NCBI GenBank assembly: GCA_047974745.1 | Contig: JBKECO010000001.1 | Location: forward strand, 1 to 64,000 | From: JBKECO01 sp047974745 | GTDB lineage: Bacteria; Bacillota; Clostridia; Lachnospirales; Lachnospiraceae | DNA length: 64,000 nucleotides | Direction: 5' to 3' | Part shown: piece by piece, positions 9,327 through 17,820 of the stretch | Layout: each line of letters starts with the position of its first letter | Numbering within the stretch: position 1 is the stretch's first letter | Notes under the pieces: model-generated | What the model saw: only the letters and a program-made list of their open reading frames with translations | Database searches by the model: none | What the model was told of the DNA's origin: nothing | Made by a program: the position numbers and the translations under genes

Positions 9327-10289
9327 TTAAACCTCTTCGCTTTGATTCAGTTCAAGACCTAATTCTTTTAATTTTGCCAGCACTTCTTCTAAAGACTTAC
9401 GTCCAAGATTTCGAACTTTCATCATATCTTCCGGAGTTCTGTTCGTCAGCTCTTCGACCGTATTGATTCCAGCGCGCTTTAAGCAGTTATAAGAACGAAC
9501 AGAGAGTTCAAGTTCGTCAATATTCATCTCAAGCACTTTTCCCTTTGCATCATCTTCCTTCTCGACCATGATCTCTGCTGACATTGCTGTCTCTGAGAGA
9601 TTGATAAAGAGGCTAAGGTGTTCGCTCAGGACTTTTGCTGCAAGACTGACTGCTTCATCTGGCTCTAAGGTACCATTAGTAAATACGTCTAATGTAAGTT
9701 TATCGTAATCCGTAATCTGACCAACACGTGTGTTTTCAACAGAAAGATTGACACGTTCTACTGGTGTATAGATCGAGTCCACTGCGATCACGCCGATCGG
9801 TACATCATCGGATTTATTTTTTTCAGCACTGACATAACCTCTGCCCTTTGTAATGGTGAGTTCCATATACAATTTGCAGTCAGCACCTCCATTTAAATTA
9901 GCGATTACCAATTCCGGATTTAAAACTACGATATCTGGCTCTGCCTGGATATCAGCGGCTGTTACTACGCCTTCACCTTCAAATTCAATGTAAGCAACTT
10001 TTGGTTCATCTGTTGAACTTGTATTCTTTATTGCGAGGTTCTTGATGTTCGTGATAATTTCCGTAACATCTTCCTTTATGCCCGGGATTGAACTGAATTC
10101 GTGTAATACTCCATCAATTTTCACCTGGCTTACTGCAGCTCCCGGTAATGAAGAAAGCATAATCCTTCTCAGGGAATTACCAAGTGTCGTACCATAACCT
10201 CTTTCCAATGGTTCTACAACAAATCGACCATACTTTTTATCTTCTGATATTTCAGCGATTTCAATTTTTGGTTTTTCAAAATCGAACAC
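9327..10289 (-). CDS. rpoA: DNA-directed RNA polymerase alpha subunit
   Basis: 320 residues with the N-terminal dimerisation and assembly domain (YGTTLGNSLRRIMLSS) and the C-terminal DNA/activator-binding domain (LNRAGI-type region seen as LKRAGINTVEELTN, then RNLGRKSLEEV). It starts with GTG at 10289 (MFDFEKPKIEI), supported by AAGGAGG nine bases upstream. Usual place in the alpha operon, between rpsD and rplQ. Confidence 0.98.
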   Translation of the reverse strand: MFDFEKPKIEIAEISEDKKYGRFVVEPLERGYGTTLGNSLRRIMLSSLPGAAVSQVKIDGVLHEFSSIPGIKEDVTEIITNIKNLAIKNTSSTDEPKVAYIEFEGEGVVTAADIQAEPDIVVLNPELVIANLNGGADCKLYMELTITKGRGYVSAEKNKSDDVPIGVIAVDSIYTPVERVNLSVENTRVGQITDYDKLTLDVFTNGTLEPDEAVSLAAKVLSEHLSLFINLSETAMSAEIMVEKEDDAKGKVLEMNIDELELSVRSYNCLKRAGINTVEELTNRTPEDMMKVRNLGRKSLEEVLAKLKELGLELNQSEEV

Positions 10290-10333
10290 TACAAAGTCCC
10301 TCCTTTACGGGTATCATTGCTCTACATTACAGA

Positions 10334-10927
10334 TTATTTAGAATACAACTCGACGATCAGCATTTCGTTCACCGGAACATCGATCATATCTCTTGCCGGG
10401 AATTCTTTGATTACACCTTTTAAGCTTTCCATATCAACGTCGATCCATTCAGGTGATAATCTTCCGCCTGTCACTTCAACAATATTCTTAAATCTCTGAA
10501 GGCCTTTGCTTTTTTCTCTTACTTCAACCACATCGCCTGGTTTTACAAGGTAAGATGGGATGTTGATCACTTTTCCGTTAACTGCAATAAGCTTATGTCC
10601 AACGACCTGTCTTGCTTCACGTCTAGTTCTTGCAAGTCCCATACGGAAAATCACATTGTCTAATCTTGTTTCAAGAAGGATCATCAGGTTATTACCTGTA
10701 AGACCTTTTTTTCTGTCTGCCTTTTCATAATAGTTACGGAATGGTTTTTCCAGTACTCCATATATGAATTTTGCTTTCTGCTTTTCTCTTAACTGAAGAC
10801 CATATTCAGATACCTTTTTATTGGCTCTGCTTAATTGTCTGTTTGATTTTTTATCTATTCCTAAGTAAATTGGATCTAAACCAAGTGATCTGCATCTTTT
10901 AAGAACAGGAACTTTATTTACTGCCAT
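10334..10927 (-). CDS. rpsD: 30S ribosomal protein S4
   Basis: 197 residues with the S4 RNA-binding domain (LETRLDNVIFRMGLARTR, then GHKLIAVNGKVINIPS). The N-terminus has a single cysteine, so this is the zinc-free form. S4 nucleates 30S assembly and is an autoregulator in Bacillus; here it lies inside the alpha operon, 23 bases after rpsK, with no separate leader visible. Confidence 0.98.
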   Translation of the reverse strand: MAVNKVPVLKRCRSLGLDPIYLGIDKKSNRQLSRANKKVSEYGLQLREKQKAKFIYGVLEKPFRNYYEKADRKKGLTGNNLMILLETRLDNVIFRMGLARTRREARQVVGHKLIAVNGKVINIPSYLVKPGDVVEVREKSKGLQRFKNIVEVTGGRLSPEWIDVDMESLKGVIKEFPARDMIDVPVNEMLIVELYSK

Positions 10928-10950
10928 GTTAGAATATCCCTCCTATTAGA

Positions 10951-11343
10951 TTAGACTCTTCTGCGTTTTGGTGGACGACATCCATTATGAGGAACTGGAG
11001 TTACGTCTTTAATGCTGGTAACCTCAAGTCCACATGCTGAAAGCGCACGAATAGCTGCTTCTCTTCCAGAACCTGGTCCTTTTACCATAACGTCGACTGT
11101 TTTTAAGCCATGAATCAAAGCTGCTTTTGTAGCTGTTTCAGCTGCCATCTGAGCAGCATATGGAGTAGATTTCCTTGAACCTCTAAATCCAAGACCACCA
11201 GCACTTGCCCATGAAAGCGCATTTCCTTCAGTATCTGTTATTGTTACGATCGTATTATTAAAAGATGACTGAATATGTGCCTGTCCGCGTTCAACGTTTT
11301 TCTTTACACGCTTTTTTGTCACTTTTTTTGTAACTTTAGCCAT
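10951..11343 (-). CDS. rpsK: 30S ribosomal protein S11
   Basis: 130 residues. Conserved blocks AHIQSSFNNTIVTITD, GFRGSRKSTPYAAQ and the C-terminal VPHNGCRPPKRRRV identify S11 of the 30S platform. The N-terminus is lysine-rich (KVTKKVTKKRVKKNVE). Lies between rpsM and rpsD. Confidence 0.98.
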   Translation of the reverse strand: MAKVTKKVTKKRVKKNVERGQAHIQSSFNNTIVTITDTEGNALSWASAGGLGFRGSRKSTPYAAQMAAETATKAALIHGLKTVDVMVKGPGSGREAAIRALSACGLEVTSIKDVTPVPHNGCRPPKRRRV

Positions 11344-11387
11344 ATCTAAACTAACCTACTTTCTCTATTGAATAATATCTGAAAAAA

Positions 11388-11756
11388 TTATTTTTTCTTG
11401 TTTGCAACTGTTCTTTTTGGTCCTTTTCTGGTTCTGGCATTTGTCTTTGTTTTCTGTCCACGAACTGGAAGACCTTTTCTGTGACGGATTCCACGATAGC
11501 ATCCGATCTCCTGAAGTCTTTTGATGTTCATTGCGATCTCTCTTCTAAGATCACCTTCTACCATCTGAGTTGCTTCGATCACTTCACTGATTCTTTTTAC
11601 TTCCTCATCTGTCAGATCACGACAGCGAGTATCTGGATTAACATTCGCTTCTGATAAGATTCTGTTAGAGCTAGTCCTACCAATTCCGTAGATATATGTT
11701 AAACCGATCTCAACACGTTTTTCTCTTGGTAGATCTACACCTGATATACGAGCCAT
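11388..11756 (-). CDS. rpsM: 30S ribosomal protein S13
   Basis: 122 residues starting MARISGVDLPREKR and carrying the conserved C-terminal tail HRKGLPVRGQKTKTNAR. Head protein contacting the large subunit and P-site tRNA. GGAGG precedes the ATG at 11756. It follows an unusually long 308-base spacer after rpmJ. Confidence 0.98.
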   Translation of the reverse strand: MARISGVDLPREKRVEIGLTYIYGIGRTSSNRILSEANVNPDTRCRDLTDEEVKRISEVIEATQMVEGDLRREIAMNIKRLQEIGCYRGIRHRKGLPVRGQKTKTNARTRKGPKRTVANKKK

Positions 11757-12064
11757 GTGTTGTTACACCTCCACTAAATTCTAGATGCTGACGCATCAGT
11801 TTTTTGTTTCCTTCAGAACAAGATAATTAATGCAGCTCTGGTCGCCCAGCCTGAAATGTGTGCATATACTGATCTTTCCTGTATTATTTTTGTTAGTCTC
11901 ATAAAATTGAATGATAAAACTGACAGTTCCGGTATGTGAACATGTCAGTCTCGTAGTCTAAAGCAGATCCAACTACTAAAATATATGAACAGCGATAACA
12001 ACCGTTCCTGGTGTTTCGCTGCAGCCGCACATATTTGTGTTCGCCCTATGCGAACTTTGGGAAA
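11757..12064 (-). other. 308-base structured spacer between rpmJ and rpsM
   Basis: No protein-coding gene was found here, although most gaps in this cluster are 11-60 bases. On the coding (minus) strand it holds a 6-base-pair hairpin just after rpmJ (12039-12055, arms GTTCGC/GCGAAC), a larger hairpin at 11919-11949, and near rpsM two overlapping short hairpins (CTGA/TCAG and GATGC/GCATC) about 45 bases upstream of the ATG. No clear promoter is visible. It may be an mRNA processing or regulatory region. Confidence 0.55.
11919..11949 (-). terminator. hairpin, possible attenuator between rpmJ and rpsM
   Basis: Outer arms ACTGACA/TGTCAGT (7 pairs) and inner arms GTTC/GAAC close an eight-base loop. 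On the minus strand it is followed by TTTTATC, a short and weak U-tract. It could be a partial terminator or a transcript-stabilising structure; complete termination would cut off rpsM, rpsK, rpsD, rpoA and rplQ. Confidence 0.5.
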
Positions 12065-12178
12065 TTATCCCTGTCTCTGTTTGTGTTTAGGATTTTCACA
12101 GATAATTCTGATGCTTCCTTTTCTTTTGATGACTTTGCATTTTTCGCAAATAGGTTTAACTGATGATCTTACCTTCAC
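12065..12178 (-). CDS. rpmJ: 50S ribosomal protein L36
   Basis: A 37-residue protein: MKVRSSVKPICEKCKVIKRK and onwards, ending KHKQRQG. It starts with GTG at 12178 after GGAGG and ends with TAA at 12065. The zinc ligands C11, C14, C27 and H32 are present, so this is the zinc-containing form. It is the first gene behind the internal promoter at 12260-12288, and its usual place between infA and rpsM supports the call. Confidence 0.96.
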   Translation of the reverse strand: MKVRSSVKPICEKCKVIKRKGSIRIICENPKHKQRQG

Positions 12179-12211
12179 AGTAAATCCTCCTTTCCTAACA
12201 CTGCCCATTCT

Positions 12212-12234
12212 ATGAAAAATATGTGATTTTTCAT
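12212..12234 (-). promoter_or_regulatory. hairpin in the rpmJ leader
   Basis: Perfect 8-base arms ATGAAAAA (12212-12219) and TTTTTCAT (12227-12234) with a seven-base loop, between the internal promoter and the rpmJ start. CCC and GGG further out could extend the stem. The minus strand after it is not U-rich, so a terminator is unlikely. Confidence 0.55.
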
Positions 12235-12259
12235 GGGTTTCCAAAAACGTCCGTTTATC

Positions 12260-12288
12260 ATTATAGCACTCAGTTCATTTGACGTCAA
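12260..12288 (-). promoter_or_regulatory. internal sigma-A promoter before rpmJ
   Basis: On the minus strand TTGACG (12288-12283), 17-base spacer, TATAAT (12265-12260). It lies in the 134-base gap between infA and rpmJ and would start a transcript near 12253 carrying rpmJ, rpsM, rpsK, rpsD, rpoA and rplQ, independent of the rpsJ promoter 13 kb upstream. Confidence 0.8.
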
Positions 12289-12312
12289 TAGAAATCATAT
12301 ACAGCATTTCTT

Positions 12313-12531
12313 TTATTTATCTCTCCAGATAATTCTTCCTTTTGTCAGATCATAAGGTGACATTTCTATAGTAACCTTATCTCCCGGAAGAATACGAATG
12401 AAGTTCATTCTCAATTTTCCACTGATATGCGCTAAGATTTGGTGGCCGTTCTCAAGCTCCACTGAAAACATTGCATTTGGAAGCTTTTCCACAACCGTTC
12501 CTTCTACTTCTATAACATCAGCTTTTGACAT
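12313..12531 (-). CDS. infA: translation initiation factor IF-1
   Basis: 72 residues, an S1-like OB fold: MSKADVIEVEGTVVEKLPNA, HISGKLRMNFIRILPGDKV, then DLTKGRIIWR. Binds the 30S A site during initiation. It follows the KOW-protein gene by 17 bases and is the last gene before the internal promoter region. Confidence 0.98.
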   Translation of the reverse strand: MSKADVIEVEGTVVEKLPNAMFSVELENGHQILAHISGKLRMNFIRILPGDKVTIEMSPYDLTKGRIIWRDK

Positions 12532-12548
12532 ATTCTATGTCCTCCTAC

Positions 12549-12821
12549 TTATTTATTGTCCAATTGGGTTTTTCTGTTTTTTTCATAGACCGCTATCGCC
12601 TTCGCAATCATTCGATCTGTCGGCTCTTCTTCTGAAAGGATATTCAGTATTTCAAGGTCGAGCTTTTTTATGATTTGTACATGCTTTGGATTTTTTTTCT
12701 TAGGTCTGGCACAGGGATTCGAGGTTCCATTTACAAGATACAGAAATCCGTCTCTATCTTCCTGAATGAAATAAATCTCATCCTTATCATGGCCAGCCAT
12801 TGACTTTGCGAAGCAAATCAT
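12549..12821 (-). CDS. small KOW/L14e-like putative RNA-binding protein
   Basis: 90 residues. The N-terminal half resembles the KOW/L14e-like proteins found between map and infA in many Clostridia: GHDKDEIYFIQEDRDGFLYLVNG, split here around a KOW-like beta barrel, followed by a basic KNPKHVQIIKKLD segment. The C-terminal half is charged and probably helical. Its ATG at 12821 overlaps the map stop (TAATG), so it is translationally coupled. A ribosome- or RNA-related role is inferred from the family and position; no function has been established from this sequence. Confidence 0.75.
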   Translation of the reverse strand: MICFAKSMAGHDKDEIYFIQEDRDGFLYLVNGTSNPCARPKKKNPKHVQIIKKLDLEILNILSEEEPTDRMIAKAIAVYEKNRKTQLDNK

Positions 12822-13618
12822 TACATCTCACCTCTCGGTGTCCAGATCTTTAACTCAATCTCTTTCTCTGTGATCGAAAGGATCTCAGGAATACCATCTG
12901 TTATCAAGATCGTATTCTCATAATGAGCAGACAGAGAGCCATCCCCAGTCACCACCGTCCAGTCGTCATCCAGCCACTCTACTTCATAGCTACCCTGGTT
13001 GATCATTGGCTCTATTGCCAAAGTCATACCTGGCTTTAGCTTGATTCCTCTGCTGCTTTTGATAAAGTTTGGAATTTCCGGATCTTCATGTAGATTTGCT
13101 CCAATGCCATGTCCCACCAGATCTCTCACGACTCCATATCCAAATTTCTCAGCATACTTACCGATTGCATTTGAAATATCGTGCAGATGGTTTCCTGCCA
13201 TTGCATATTGTATTCCTGCAAAAAAGCTTTCCCTTGTTCTGACGATCAGGTCGTTTGCCTCGGTGCTTATGGTTCCAACACCATGTGTACGCGCTGCATC
13301 AGAATGATATCCTTTATAGATGACACCAATATCGAGACTCACGATATCACCATCCTGAATCACTTTTTTGGGATCAGGAATCCCATGTACTACTTCATCA
13401 TTGATCGATATGCATACCGCAGCCGGATATCCGTGATAATCTTTAAATGACGGAATGCATCCGTAGCTGCGTATCATATCTTCACCCAGTTGGTCTAATT
13501 CATAAGTAGTCATCCCCGGTTTGATTACCTCACCCAGATTCTGATGAACCTTTGCAAGAATCTTGCCGGCTGCCCTCATTAGTTCAATTTCTCTGGCAGA
13601 TTTTATCGTTACTGACAT
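12821..13618 (-). CDS. map: methionine aminopeptidase, type I
   Basis: 265 residues. Removes the initiator methionine from nascent proteins using two metal ions. Metal-ligand motifs are present: SLDIGVIYKGYHSDAART (two Asp), GHGIGANLHEDP (His), and Glu residues in IEPMI and near the C-terminus (SAHYENTILIT). The start at 13618 is four bases after the adk stop, in the standard secY-adk-map order. Confidence 0.97.
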   Translation of the reverse strand: MSVTIKSAREIELMRAAGKILAKVHQNLGEVIKPGMTTYELDQLGEDMIRSYGCIPSFKDYHGYPAAVCISINDEVVHGIPDPKKVIQDGDIVSLDIGVIYKGYHSDAARTHGVGTISTEANDLIVRTRESFFAGIQYAMAGNHLHDISNAIGKYAEKFGYGVVRDLVGHGIGANLHEDPEIPNFIKSSRGIKLKPGMTLAIEPMINQGSYEVEWLDDDWTVVTGDGSLSAHYENTILITDGIPEILSITEKEIELKIWTPRGEM

Positions 13619-13622
13619 ACAG

Positions 13623-14267
13623 TTATGCTCCTAAGATCGAAGTGATCTGAGAAAAAATAGAATTTATCTCTTGTGTACCATCAACAGATTTTAAAATTCC
13701 TTGTTTACTATAGTAATCGATCAGAGGCTGTGTCTGGTCATGATATACTTCAAGACGTTTTTTTACGGTCTCTGGTTTGTCATCTTCACGCAGAACGATT
13801 TCGCTTCCGCAGACATCACAGATTCCTTCTACTTTTGGTGGAAGTGTGACCAGATGATAGGTCGCTCCACAATTCAAGCAGGCTCTTCTTCCCGCCATTC
13901 TGTCGACAATGACAGAGTCCGGTACGTCTACATCGATTGCAAAATCCATTTTCTGGCCTAGTTTTTCTAAAGCTGCATCCAGTGCCTTAGCCTGTGGTAT
14001 TGTTCTTGGAAATCCGTCCAAAACGAATCCGTTGGCACAATCCTCTGCAATGATTCTGTCAGCAACAAGCTCTACTACCAGCTCATCTGGAACAAGTAAT
14101 CCCTGATCCATATATGTTTTTGCCTTTGTTCCGAGCTCCGTTCCGTTCTTAATGTTCGCACGGAAGATATCACCTGTGGATATATGTGGGATCGAGTATT
14201 TATCTGCGATCCGTTTTGCCTGGGTGCCTTTACCTGCGCCTGGCGCTCCTAACATAATGATCTTCAT
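13623..14267 (-). CDS. adk: adenylate kinase with zinc-binding lid
   Basis: 214 residues from the ATG at 14267 (MKIIMLGAPGAGKGTQ), preceded by AAAGGAG; an in-frame ATG further upstream has no support. Interconverts ATP plus AMP and two ADP. The P-loop GAPGAGKGTQ, NMP-binding region and DGFPRT are intact. The lid carries four cysteines (CLNCG and CDVCG), the zinc-binding form typical of Gram-positive bacteria. Confidence 0.98.
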   Translation of the reverse strand: MKIIMLGAPGAGKGTQAKRIADKYSIPHISTGDIFRANIKNGTELGTKAKTYMDQGLLVPDELVVELVADRIIAEDCANGFVLDGFPRTIPQAKALDAALEKLGQKMDFAIDVDVPDSVIVDRMAGRRACLNCGATYHLVTLPPKVEGICDVCGSEIVLREDDKPETVKKRLEVYHDQTQPLIDYYSKQGILKSVDGTQEINSIFSQITSILGA

Positions 14268-14333
14268 ATTTTTCTCCTTTTTCTTAATGCACGATTGGAG
14301 ATACGGCTCTGCCTGTATCTCCAAGGATGCACA

Positions 14334-15650
14334 TTAGTCATTCAAGAAACCTTTATAGTAACGAACTAACATCTGCGATTCGATCTGCTTCAATGTCTCA
14401 ATTACAACACCTACGATAATGATAATGGAGGTTCCTCCAAAAGAAACACTTGCATTGAACATTCCATTGAAAAAGATCGGAAGAAACGCTACGAATGAAA
14501 GCCCCATTGCACCAATAAATACGATGTAATTCAGCAGCCTTGTCAGATAGTCGCTGGTTGGCTTACCTGGTCTGATTCCAGGAATAAATCCACCCTGCTT
14601 TTTCATATTATTCGCAACTTCCAGCGGGTTGAATGTAATTGATGTGTAGAAATAAGCAAAAGCAATGATTAATAGAATATAAATAACCAGTCCGATTGAA
14701 TAAATCGGTTCTGAAGGATTTGCCCAGTTAGACTGAGACATCCCCTTTAATATCTGGCCTCCGATTCCCGTTCCACCATCTTTCCCGAGAAGTGATGCAA
14801 TAATGACCGGGGTCTGCATCAATGATTGTGCAAAGATGACTGGAATTACTCCAGCGGTATTCACTTTCAGGGGAATATAGGTTGACTGTCCTCCGACCTG
14901 TTTTCTTCCCTGTATTTTTTTGGAATACTGGACTGGAATTCTTCTTTCTGCGCCTTGCAGAAGAACGACAAATACGACAACCAGTACGATGATTCCGATT
15001 ACGATCACAGCAGCAAGAACTGCTCTTGCTGGAGTTTTTCCATATATGAACTGCTCATACAAGGATGCGAAATCATCTGGAAGACGTGAAAGGATGTTGA
15101 TCACAAGTACGATCGAAATACCATTTCCGACTCCTTTTTCTGTAATTCTCTCACCAATCCACATTAGTACAGCAGATCCGGCGGTAAGTGTTGTAACTAC
15201 CATAATAACATTTATTGCATTAAACGCTTCCAGATAACCGCTTCGCCCAAAACCAATTGCCATGGCAGCAGATTCTATCAGTGCCAGGCCGATGGTCAGA
15301 TAACGGGTGATCTCCACGATTTTTTTTCTTCCTTCTTCGCCATCTTTTTGGAGTTCTTCCAGTTTTGGAATAGCGATCGTCAGAAGCTGCATAATGATGG
15401 AGGATGTAATATACGGTGTGATGCTTAATGCGAAGATCGACATCTGGTAGAAGGATCCACCAGTGATCGCATCAAAGAAACTAAAGGCATCACTATTCTG
15501 ACTGTCGAACCAACTGGAAAAAACCTCATGATTCACACCAGGTATAGGTATTTGACTACCGAGCCTGATGATTACCAGCATGAATAATGTAAAAAATAAT
15601 CTATTTCTTATATCCTTGATCTTAAATGCATTACGGACCGTCTGAAACAT
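14334..15650 (-). CDS. secY: preprotein translocase subunit SecY
   Basis: 438 residues with about ten membrane segments, forming the protein-conducting channel. Recognised by the N-terminus (MFQTVRNAFKIKDIRNRL), the plug-region sequence and the cytoplasmic loop NPLEVANNMKKQGGFIPGIR. The ATG at 15650 overlaps the rplO stop (TGATG), so the two are translationally coupled. Confidence 0.98.
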   Translation of the reverse strand: MFQTVRNAFKIKDIRNRLFFTLFMLVIIRLGSQIPIPGVNHEVFSSWFDSQNSDAFSFFDAITGGSFYQMSIFALSITPYITSSIIMQLLTIAIPKLEELQKDGEEGRKKIVEITRYLTIGLALIESAAMAIGFGRSGYLEAFNAINVIMVVTTLTAGSAVLMWIGERITEKGVGNGISIVLVINILSRLPDDFASLYEQFIYGKTPARAVLAAVIVIGIIVLVVVFVVLLQGAERRIPVQYSKKIQGRKQVGGQSTYIPLKVNTAGVIPVIFAQSLMQTPVIIASLLGKDGGTGIGGQILKGMSQSNWANPSEPIYSIGLVIYILLIIAFAYFYTSITFNPLEVANNMKKQGGFIPGIRPGKPTSDYLTRLLNYIVFIGAMGLSFVAFLPIFFNGMFNASVSFGGTSIIIIVGVVIETLKQIESQMLVRYYKGFLND

Positions 15651-16090
15651 CAGATCACCTCAGCTTTTCCGCCAAGGGCCTCAATTTTTTCTTTTGCACT
15701 TGCGCTGAATGCGTTGACCTCGATTGTAAGTTTTTTTGTAAACTCACCATTGCCAAGAATCTTAACACCATCTCTTGGATTCTTCACAATACCAGTTTCG
15801 ATCAGAGTCTCAACTGTTACAACAGAATCGTTTTCAAAGATTTCCAGAGCTGAAAGATTGATTCCGATAATTGTCTTGGAATTTCTGTTCGTGAAACCTC
15901 TCTTAGGAATTCTTCTGTATAATGGCATCTGTCCACCTTCGAACCCAGGTCTTGGAGCTCCTGAACGAGCCTTTTGTCCTTTATGTCCTTTTCCGGCAGT
16001 CTTTCCATTTCCTGAACCGTGACCACGGCCTCTTCTGAAGTTATCGCTTTGCGTAGAACCAGATGCAGCTTTTAAGTTTGATAAGTCCAT
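15650..16090 (-). CDS. rplO: 50S ribosomal protein L15
   Basis: 146 residues with the glycine- and basic-rich N-terminal extension (RRGRGHGSGNGKTAGKGHKG) that threads into 23S rRNA, and the globular C-terminus. Precedes secY with overlapping stop and start codons. Confidence 0.98.
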   Translation of the reverse strand: MDLSNLKAASGSTQSDNFRRGRGHGSGNGKTAGKGHKGQKARSGAPRPGFEGGQMPLYRRIPKRGFTNRNSKTIIGINLSALEIFENDSVVTVETLIETGIVKNPRDGVKILGNGEFTKKLTIEVNAFSASAKEKIEALGGKAEVI

Positions 16091-16112
16091 TCCGACACCT
16101 CCTTATCTAATT

Positions 16113-16295
16113 TTATATTTCTTCTACCTTTACTAAATGTCTTACGTTCTGAATCATTCCACGAATAGCTTTGTTGTCTGGCATTTCTACTGTTTTACCA
16201 ATTTTATTCAGTCCCAGAGCTTCCACAGTCTTTCTGTTCTTAGGAACAGCACCGATCGTAGACTTAACTAGTGTTATTTTTAATTTTTCAGCCAT
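16113..16295 (-). CDS. rpmD: 50S ribosomal protein L30
   Basis: 60 residues: KITLVKSTIGAVPKNRKTVE and MIQNVRHLVKVEE match the bacterial L30 core. Lies 14 bases after rpsE and 22 bases before rplO. Confidence 0.98.
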   Translation of the reverse strand: MAEKLKITLVKSTIGAVPKNRKTVEALGLNKIGKTVEMPDNKAIRGMIQNVRHLVKVEEI

Positions 16296-16309
16296 TTTAA
16301 AATTCCTCC

Positions 16310-16819
16310 TTAACCGACTACTTCTTCTACGGTCTTACCGCGAAGTTTCGCTACTTCTTCTGGAGATTTTAACTGGCTCAGTGCATCGATTGTAGCAAGT
16401 ACAACATTCTGCTTATTGTTTGAACCTAAAGATTTTGTACGGATGTTGTTGATTCCTGCAAGTTCGCAAACGCTACGAGCCGGACCACCAGCAATAACTC
16501 CAGTACCTTCAGGTGCTCTCTTTAAGAGAACCGAAGCGCCAGTATGTTTTCCCATAATATCATGTGTGATACTATTGCTCTCATCAAGTTTTACTGTGAT
16601 GAGCTTCTTCATAGCATCTTCTTTCCCTTTGCGGATCGCTTCAGGGATTTCAGTTGCCTTTCCTAAACCTGCACCAACATGACCATTGTTATCGCCAACA
16701 ACGACCAAAGCTGTAAAACGGAAGTTACGTCCACCTTTAACAACCTTTGTTACACGCTTGATTGATACCACTTTTTCGTTTAATTCAAGTGCACTAGCAT
16801 CAATAATAGTACGTTTCAT
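16310..16819 (-). CDS. rpsE: 30S ribosomal protein S5
   Basis: 169 residues with the S5 double-stranded-RNA-like N-domain (KVVKGGRNFRFTALVVVGD, GHVGAGLGKATEIPEAI) and the C-domain (GTGVIAGGPARSVCELAG). Located at the mRNA entry channel of the 30S subunit; usual place between rplR and rpmD. Confidence 0.98.
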   Translation of the reverse strand: MKRTIIDASALELNEKVVSIKRVTKVVKGGRNFRFTALVVVGDNNGHVGAGLGKATEIPEAIRKGKEDAMKKLITVKLDESNSITHDIMGKHTGASVLLKRAPEGTGVIAGGPARSVCELAGINNIRTKSLGSNNKQNVVLATIDALSQLKSPEEVAKLRGKTVEEVVG

Positions 16820-16836
16820 GTTTTCGTTTCCTCCTT

Positions 16837-17205
16837 CTAAAACTCTAAGCCAGCTTCTCTTGCAGCATCGGCCAAAGCTTTGATTTTACCAGCAAAGATG
16901 TATCCGCCTCTGTCAAATACAACTGTAGTAATGCCTTTGTCTAATGCTTTTTTGGCAATTACAGTTCCAAGATGAGTAGCTGCATCTGTATTGTTGGTCT
17001 TTTCGAGTTCTGCCTGTACTTCTTTTTCTAAAGTAGAAGCAGACGCCAGGGTATTTCCAACTGTATCATCAATAATCTGAACATAAATATGATTATTGCT
17101 TCTAAATACTGCAAGACGTGGTCTGTCTGCTGTACCAGCAAGATGATTACGCAGTCTTCTATGTTTTTTTTCACGAACTAAAGTTCTTGATTTCTTGCTT
17201 ACCAT
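16837..17205 (-). CDS. rplR: 50S ribosomal protein L18
   Basis: 122 residues. RPRLAVFRSNNHIYVQIIDD and VVFDRGGYIFAGKIKALAD are the 5S-rRNA-binding L18 core; the N-terminus is basic (KKHRRLRNHL). Lies between rplF and rpsE. Confidence 0.98.
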   Translation of the reverse strand: MVSKKSRTLVREKKHRRLRNHLAGTADRPRLAVFRSNNHIYVQIIDDTVGNTLASASTLEKEVQAELEKTNNTDAATHLGTVIAKKALDKGITTVVFDRGGYIFAGKIKALADAAREAGLEF

Positions 17206-17224
17206 TCTTTGTCCACTCCTTTAA

Positions 17225-17764
17225 CTATTTTTTACCTGTTTTACCAACTTTACGTCTGATAACCTCTGTAGAGTACTTAATTCCTTTTCCTTTATAAGGT
17301 TCAGGTCTTCTCTTGTCTCTGATTTCAGCCGCATATTGACCAACACGTTCTTTATCAATACCTTTGATAGTAATTTTATTTCCTTCTACAGTAGACTCAA
17401 GTCCTTCCGGATCAATCATTTCTACCGGGTGAGAGTATCCTAAGTTTAATGTAAGCTTATCTCCTGCTTTTGCTGCTTTATAACCAACACCATTCACTTC
17501 AAGTATTTTTGTGTAACCATCTGTTACACCAACTACCATATTGTTGACAAGTGTTCTGGTTAAACCATGTAAGGATTTCATTTTTTTCAAATCATTAGGT
17601 CTTGATACATTGATTGTACCATCTTCTAATTTGATATCCATTTCTGCTGGAAGAGTTCTTTCCAGAGTCCCTTTTGGACCTTTTACAGTCACATGATTAT
17701 TTTCTGCAATTTCAACAGTAACTCCTGCCGGAACTGCGATTGGCATTCTTCCTATACGTGACAT
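17225..17764 (-). CDS. rplF: 50S ribosomal protein L6
   Basis: 179 residues, two L6 repeats; MSRIGRMPIAVPAGV at the N-terminus and the signature RRPEPYKGKGIKY near the C-terminus. Sits near the factor-binding site of the 50S subunit. Confidence 0.98.
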   Translation of the reverse strand: MSRIGRMPIAVPAGVTVEIAENNHVTVKGPKGTLERTLPAEMDIKLEDGTINVSRPNDLKKMKSLHGLTRTLVNNMVVGVTDGYTKILEVNGVGYKAAKAGDKLTLNLGYSHPVEMIDPEGLESTVEGNKITIKGIDKERVGQYAAEIRDKRRPEPYKGKGIKYSTEVIRRKVGKTGKK

Positions 17765-17820
17765 GCCCGTACCTCCTTATTATTGTTTATAATCGATTTC
17801 ACTGGTTTGGCAATTTTAGT

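Noticed and set aside
11985..12215. A 76-codon plus-strand frame over rpmJ
   Set aside because: It is antisense to the clearly identified L36 gene and its promoter region, with no family resemblance or ribosome binding site.
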